Source: Candidatus Pantoea formicae
GTDB lineage: Bacteria > Pseudomonadota > Gammaproteobacteria > Enterobacterales > Enterobacteriaceae
Assembly: GCF_011752625.1 (NCBI RefSeq)
Contig: NZ_VWXD01000010.1
Span: forward strand, 1-64,000
Length of the DNA: 64,000 nucleotides
Direction of reading: 5' to 3'
Shown: in pieces, positions 60,070 to 64,000 of the stretch
Position numbering within the stretch: the stretch's first letter is position 1
Layout of the letters: each line of letters opens with the position of its first letter
The notes under the pieces: generated by a model
Database searches by the model: none
What the model saw: the letters and a program-made list of their open reading frames with translations, nothing else
What the model was told of the DNA's origin: nothing
Translations under genes and position numbers: made by a program

Positions 60070-60999
60070 ATGAGCAATCCAACCAGTATTGACCGCATTG
60101 AACTGATGCAGACCTTTATTCGTATTGTCGAAAGTGGATCGCTGTCAGCCGCCGCTGCGCAGTTGGGCACCACACAACCCACCATCAGCCGCCGGTTGCA
60201 GGCACTGGAACAGCGGTTAGGACTGAAGCTGATTCTGCGCACTACTCATGCCTTGAAACTCACCGATGACGGCGAGCGTTGTTATGCGCAAGCGCGGCAG
60301 TTGCTGGCAACCTGGCATGCGCTGGAAGATGAACTAACGGGTTCCAGTGACGATCCGATTGGCACACTGCGCGTACGTGCGCCCCATGCGTTTGGCCAGG
60401 ACCAATTAATCGATCCGCTGGTGGATTACCTGCAACGTTACCCGCGTCTGACGGTGGAGTGGATGCTCAATGATCGCACGCCGGACTTTATCAGCGAAAA
60501 CGTCGATTGCGCGATTCAGGTGGGTGCAGTGAACGATCCCTCGCTGGTGGCGATTCTGCTGGCCGAAGTGCCGCGCTTTGTGGTGGCCGCACCTTCACTG
60601 CTGGCACAGCATGCGCCAATTGAGGATGTCAGCCAACTGACCGACCTGCCATGGCTGGCGCTGACCAGCTTTTACCGCAATGAGCTTGCACTACAGCGCT
60701 TGAGTGATGGGCAGCCGATGAATCTGCCGATTGCGCCTCGCCTCGCCAGCGACAGCTTATACGCCATCCGCAAAGCCGCGCTGGCGGGCATGGGTGCGGC
60801 GATTGTGTCGTCGTGGGTAGTACAGGAGGATTTGGCGAAAGGAGAGTTGATTCAGCTGGTGCCCGAGTGGCAAGCCCCGCCGCTGCCGGTGTGGCTGACC
60901 TATCCATGGGCCAGCTATTATCCCGCCAGGATGAGGCAGTTTTTCGCGATGATCAGGGAAGTGATGCCGAAGCTGGCGGGCACACAGCCGGTGCGGTGA
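60070..60999 (+). CDS. LysR-family regulator divergent from the MFS gene
   Basis: 309 residues from the ATG at 60070. A GTG two codons earlier is also possible. The N-terminal helix-turn-helix has SLSAAAAQLGTTQPTISRRLQALE. An effector domain follows (from about 92, IGTLRVRAPHAFGQDQ). CrgA-like group. It probably regulates the divergent MFS gene. The 164-base gap after it holds a short palindrome. Confidence 0.9.
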   Translation: MSNPTSIDRIELMQTFIRIVESGSLSAAAAQLGTTQPTISRRLQALEQRLGLKLILRTTHALKLTDDGERCYAQARQLLATWHALEDELTGSSDDPIGTLRVRAPHAFGQDQLIDPLVDYLQRYPRLTVEWMLNDRTPDFISENVDCAIQVGAVNDPSLVAILLAEVPRFVVAAPSLLAQHAPIEDVSQLTDLPWLALTSFYRNELALQRLSDGQPMNLPIAPRLASDSLYAIRKAALAGMGAAIVSSWVVQEDLAKGELIQLVPEWQAPPLPVWLTYPWASYYPARMRQFFAMIREVMPKLAGTQPVR

Positions 61000-61132
61000 A
61001 GACAATGCCGCCATAGCAATGTGGTGACGTCACGTTAAAGGGTGCCTTCAGGGAAATGGTGCAGATTTTCGTAGGAGGCGCAGTTCCTGGGAGGTTGAGC
61101 GGATTTTCAGGCGTTGTGCTGATTTCCGTAGG

Positions 61133-61150
61133 GTGCGCATTCATGCGCAC
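61133..61150. repeat. Dispersed short palindrome
   Basis: GTGCGCAT-TC-ATGCGCAC, perfect 8-bp arms, preceded by CCGTAGG. The best copy of the dispersed family. It lies just after the convergent yqhA stop. Confidence 0.65.
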
Positions 61151-61163
61151 CTGGAACACGAAA

Positions 61164-61661
61164 TTACTTCTTCTCCACCTTCGACATATTATCCAGCCAG
61201 CCCATCACAAAGGCCGACAGCACAAAGGTCAGGTGGATAATCACGTACCACATCAGCTTGCTGTTCTCGACGTTGCGCGCGTCCATAAAGATGCGCAGCA
61301 GATGGATCGATGAAATCGCCACAATCGAGGCCGCGACTTTGTTCTTCAGCGAGCCGGAATCCATCTTGCCCAGCCAGCTCAGCTTCTCTTTATTCTCATC
61401 AATATCCAGCTTAGAAACAAAGTTCTCATAGCCGGAGAGCATCACCATTACCAGCAAGCCGCCGACCAGTGTCATATCCACCAGCGACAGCAGCAGCAGA
61501 ATCAGATCGTTCTCGGCGATGCTGAAAATGTTGGGCAACAGGTGAAAAATTTCCTGGAAAAATTTAACGGTCAGCGCCAGCAACCCCAGCGAAAGTCCAA
61601 TGTAAACCGGTGCCAGCAACCAGCGCGATGAATACATCAGGTTCTCGATAAAACGTTCCAT
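61164..61661 (-). CDS. yqhA: UPF0114 membrane protein YqhA
   Basis: 165 residues, collinear with E. coli YqhA (164). It starts MERFIENLMYSSRWLLAPVY. About four membrane segments. Conserved blocks are LLLSLVDMTLVGGLLVMVM, SGYENFVSKLDI and KNKVAASIVAISSIHLLR. Function unknown. It is 54 bases downstream of kdpD in the same direction, where kdpE would be expected. Confidence 0.95.
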   Translation of the reverse strand: MERFIENLMYSSRWLLAPVYIGLSLGLLALTVKFFQEIFHLLPNIFSIAENDLILLLLSLVDMTLVGGLLVMVMLSGYENFVSKLDIDENKEKLSWLGKMDSGSLKNKVAASIVAISSIHLLRIFMDARNVENSKLMWYVIIHLTFVLSAFVMGWLDNMSKVEKK

Positions 61662-61715
61662 AATTTCCCATTAATCAACAGACAAGTGGTCGATTATAAC
61701 CGAACTTGTGTGAAG

Positions 61716-64000
61716 TTATTTCAGCGGTTCTTCAGAAATTTCAGGGGCCGCTGGCAGCGGTAGTGACAAGCGAAACTCTGCGCCCCCTTCCAGTCGGTTT
61801 TCCGCCCAGATACGTCCGCGATGGGATTCAATAATGGTTTTGCTGATCGCCAAACCCAGTCCGACACCGGGCACAGCCGACTCCTTATCACCGCGCGCAA
61901 ACTTGTCGAAAATGCGCGTCATGTTCTCAACGGCGATGCCCGGACCGTTGTCCCACACCGCAATCTCCAGCCGCTCTTTGTCACGCCAGGCGCGAATACC
62001 GTGCTGCGCGGCGTTACCAGCATATTTGAGGCTGTTCTCAATCAGGTTGGTGAACACACGTTCTAACATCGCGCTGTCGCCTTTGATCAGCACCAACTCT
62101 GGCGGCAGATCCAACGCAAAATCATGCCCTTTTAGCGACGGCCCCATACTGCTCAGCGCCCCGCCAATCACTTCATCCAGCGCCACCCACTCTTCGCGCA
62201 GGTTAAGACCGCCGGACTGAATACGCGCCATATCCAGCATATTGCTCACCAGTCGAATGGTGCTTAACGTTTGCTCGCGGATCTGATTGGCCTGCCCGAC
62301 ATATTTTGAGTCCTCACCGGCCAAATCCAGCATAAGCATTTCCGCCTGACCGAACAGCACCGTCAGCGGGGTTCGCAGGTCGTGTGAAAGTGCCGATAGC
62401 AGGGCATTACGCAGTTGCTCCCGCTCTGCCGCCAGCCGTGAGGCCGCTTCACTCTGCGACAGCGCCATACGTTCCAGCGCGTTGGCGATCAACACCGTGA
62501 AGGTTTCCACCAGACGCTGCTGTTCGGGAATCATCAGTTGGCGCAGATTCTCTGGCTCAACCACCAATAAACCCCGGCAGTGATTGCCGCTTTTCAACGG
62601 CAGAATTTGATACGGCACCGCAGGCAAGGTATCGGTGCCTGCACCCGCGGGTTGCGCTTTGCTAAAGCTCCATTTGGCGATGCCGAGATCGGGCGGCGTG
62701 CCAATACTGCTCTCACCCACCGCCTGTAACTCACCCTGCTCATCCGGCAGCAGCAGCTGGCTGCGTGCCTGCAAGGTGACATCAATCACGCGCTGGCTAG
62801 TGGCGGCAATATCCTGCGGAGTGAGCGCGCTGCCAAGAGACTTCGCCATCTCATACAGATGGCGCGCACGCTGTTCACGATAGCGCGCGACTTTAGCCTG
62901 ATAGCGCACGCCTGCTGTCAGGTTCCCGACGATCACCCCTACCGCCAGCATCACCGCGAAGGTCACCAGATACTGCAAATCCGATACCGCCACGGTGCCG
63001 GTGGGGGCGACAAAGAACAGGTCAAAGGCCAGGATGTTGATCACCGTGGCAAACACCGAAGGCCAGCGGCCAAAGCGCAGCGCGACTAACACCACGGCCA
63101 ACAGATAAATCATCACGCCGTTGGCCGGATCGAACTCCACCAACAGCCAGCGACCCACGGTTGTCACCAGAATGCACAGCGCAATCGCCATCAGGCAGCC
63201 GCGCAGATGCAGCCGCCACTTATCACTGTTGGCCTGTTTACCACCGAGCGGGTGTGGCGCGTCGCGCACCGGTTCATCCAGTGCCACCACCAGTAAATCG
63301 AGGTCTGGGCCGAGCTGCCCCAAACGCTGAGCAAAGCTGTCGCGCCGCCAGCGTCGCTGTGGCTGGCGTCCGGTGACAATTTTGCCGAGGTTATGCTCAC
63401 GTGCGTAACGCAGCACGGCACGGGCTTCATCGGGATCGGAGAGCGTGGCCGTTTCCGCGCCGAGTTCTTGGGCTAGTTGCAGCGTGCGTAAAATGGCGCG
63501 ACGACGCGCTTCCGGTAGGCGATTGAGGCGCGGGGTTTCTACGTACACCGCGTGCCATTCGCTGCCAAGGCGCGCGGCTAAACGCGCGGCGGTGCGCACC
63601 AGTTTCTCACTGCCAGTGTCGTCGCCGATGCACAGTAAAATGGCATCACGTGTGTGCCAGACTTTGTCGCGGCCCTGCTGATCCCGCCAGGCACGCATCT
63701 GGTCGTCCACGCGGTCCGCGGTGCGGCGCAGCGCCAGTTCGCGTAGAGCAAACAGGTTGCCTTTGCGGAAGAAGTTTTCAATCGCGCGCTCGGCGCGATC
63801 GCCGACGTAGACTTTGCCCTCTTTCAGCCGCTGACGCAGATCGTCCGGCGGCAGATCCACCAGCACTACCTCATCCGCGCTATCGAAAAAGGGATCGGGT
63901 ACGGTTTCGCGCACCTGGATGCCCGTCACACCGCCAACCACATCGTTGAGGCTTTCCAGATGCTGCACGTTGACGGTGGTGATCACGTCGATGCCCGCTT
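61716..64000 (-). CDS. kdpD: Osmosensitive K+ channel sensor kinase KdpD, 5' part outside the window
   Basis: The frame stays open to the right edge (AGIDVITTVNVQHLESLND), so about 760 of some 890 residues are present. The Kdp N-terminal domain tail (VVGGVTGIQVRETVPDPFF) is followed by a Usp-like domain (AILLCIGDDTGSEKLVRTAA), four membrane spans (LMAIALCILVTTVGRWLL onward) and a GAF-like region. The histidine kinase core has the H box in LSHDLRTPLTV, the N box in NLIENSLKYAG and the G boxes DNGPGI and GVGLGLAI. It senses low K+ and phosphorylates KdpE in E. coli. No kdpE follows here. Confidence 0.95.
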   Translation of the reverse strand, partial: AGIDVITTVNVQHLESLNDVVGGVTGIQVRETVPDPFFDSADEVVLVDLPPDDLRQRLKEGKVYVGDRAERAIENFFRKGNLFALRELALRRTADRVDDQMRAWRDQQGRDKVWHTRDAILLCIGDDTGSEKLVRTAARLAARLGSEWHAVYVETPRLNRLPEARRRAILRTLQLAQELGAETATLSDPDEARAVLRYAREHNLGKIVTGRQPQRRWRRDSFAQRLGQLGPDLDLLVVALDEPVRDAPHPLGGKQANSDKWRLHLRGCLMAIALCILVTTVGRWLLVEFDPANGVMIYLLAVVLVALRFGRWPSVFATVINILAFDLFFVAPTGTVAVSDLQYLVTFAVMLAVGVIVGNLTAGVRYQAKVARYREQRARHLYEMAKSLGSALTPQDIAATSQRVIDVTLQARSQLLLPDEQGELQAVGESSIGTPPDLGIAKWSFSKAQPAGAGTDTLPAVPYQILPLKSGNHCRGLLVVEPENLRQLMIPEQQRLVETFTVLIANALERMALSQSEAASRLAAEREQLRNALLSALSHDLRTPLTVLFGQAEMLMLDLAGEDSKYVGQANQIREQTLSTIRLVSNMLDMARIQSGGLNLREEWVALDEVIGGALSSMGPSLKGHDFALDLPPELVLIKGDSAMLERVFTNLIENSLKYAGNAAQHGIRAWRDKERLEIAVWDNGPGIAVENMTRIFDKFARGDKESAVPGVGLGLAISKTIIESHRGRIWAENRLEGGAEFRLSLPLPAAPEISEEPLK

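Overview
The window looks like a chromosomal segment of an enterobacterium, most likely an Erwiniaceae member close to Pantoea (inference). Reasons: many proteins read as close relatives of E. coli proteins (HemB, PitA, UspA/UspB, RsmJ, PrlC, RlmJ, Gor, Rnz, ProP, TqsA, YqhA, KdpD), ERIC repeats are present, and moderately GC-rich coding DNA is separated by AT-rich promoter gaps. No tRNA, rRNA, CRISPR array or intact transposase gene was seen.

Left part (0-11.6 kb): a nearly complete myo-inositol catabolic locus. iolD-iolG-iolE run left and iolC (kinase fused to a DUF2090 aldolase-like domain) and iolR (RpiR-type repressor) run right. iolB and mmsA run left, and an iolI-like epimerase runs right. 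Together they convert inositol to malonate semialdehyde plus DHAP and then acetyl-CoA. No inositol transporter is seen. ATTTCAT/ATGAAAT boxes recur in all three iol promoter regions.

11.7-13.6 kb: a small island with an orphan hcp, a divergent DUF4225-like gene, and two overlapping small membrane-protein genes that converge on it. It looks like a type VI secretion cargo module (inference). 13.8-34.8 kb: accessory and core genes. These are an MFS pump, an iron-type ABC importer, tqsA, a c-di-GMP phosphodiesterase, a hydroxyacid dehydrogenase, proP, hemB, a GAF-GGDEF cyclase, AraC-type regulators, an exported isochorismatase-fold hydrolase, a yhiN homologue and pitA.

34.8-45 kb: conserved uspB/uspA, rsmJ-prlC, rlmJ and gor. 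The block is interrupted by two inverted copies of a non-autonomous IS4-like element. One copy has a clean target duplication and sits in the loop of the terminator shared by uspA and rsmJ. The elements carry about 200-bp hairpin modules whose long stems differ in sequence yet stay perfectly complementary.

44.2-50.9 kb: a ribitol operon (rbtR, rbtD, rbtK), a Gate-domain membrane protein behind a short coupled peptide ORF, a Sua5/YciO-like protein and an MDR oxidoreductase. 51-56 kb: DUF488, SDR, LysR, a YcaC-like hydrolase, a bestrophin-like channel and a Tat-exported esterase-like protein. 56.2-57.0 kb: seven tandem copies of a 33-bp repeat directly joined to four head-to-tail ERIC elements. 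57-64 kb: a small exported protein, a CPA1 antiporter, a divergent MFS/LysR pair, yqhA and the 3' portion of kdpD, with no kdpE after it.
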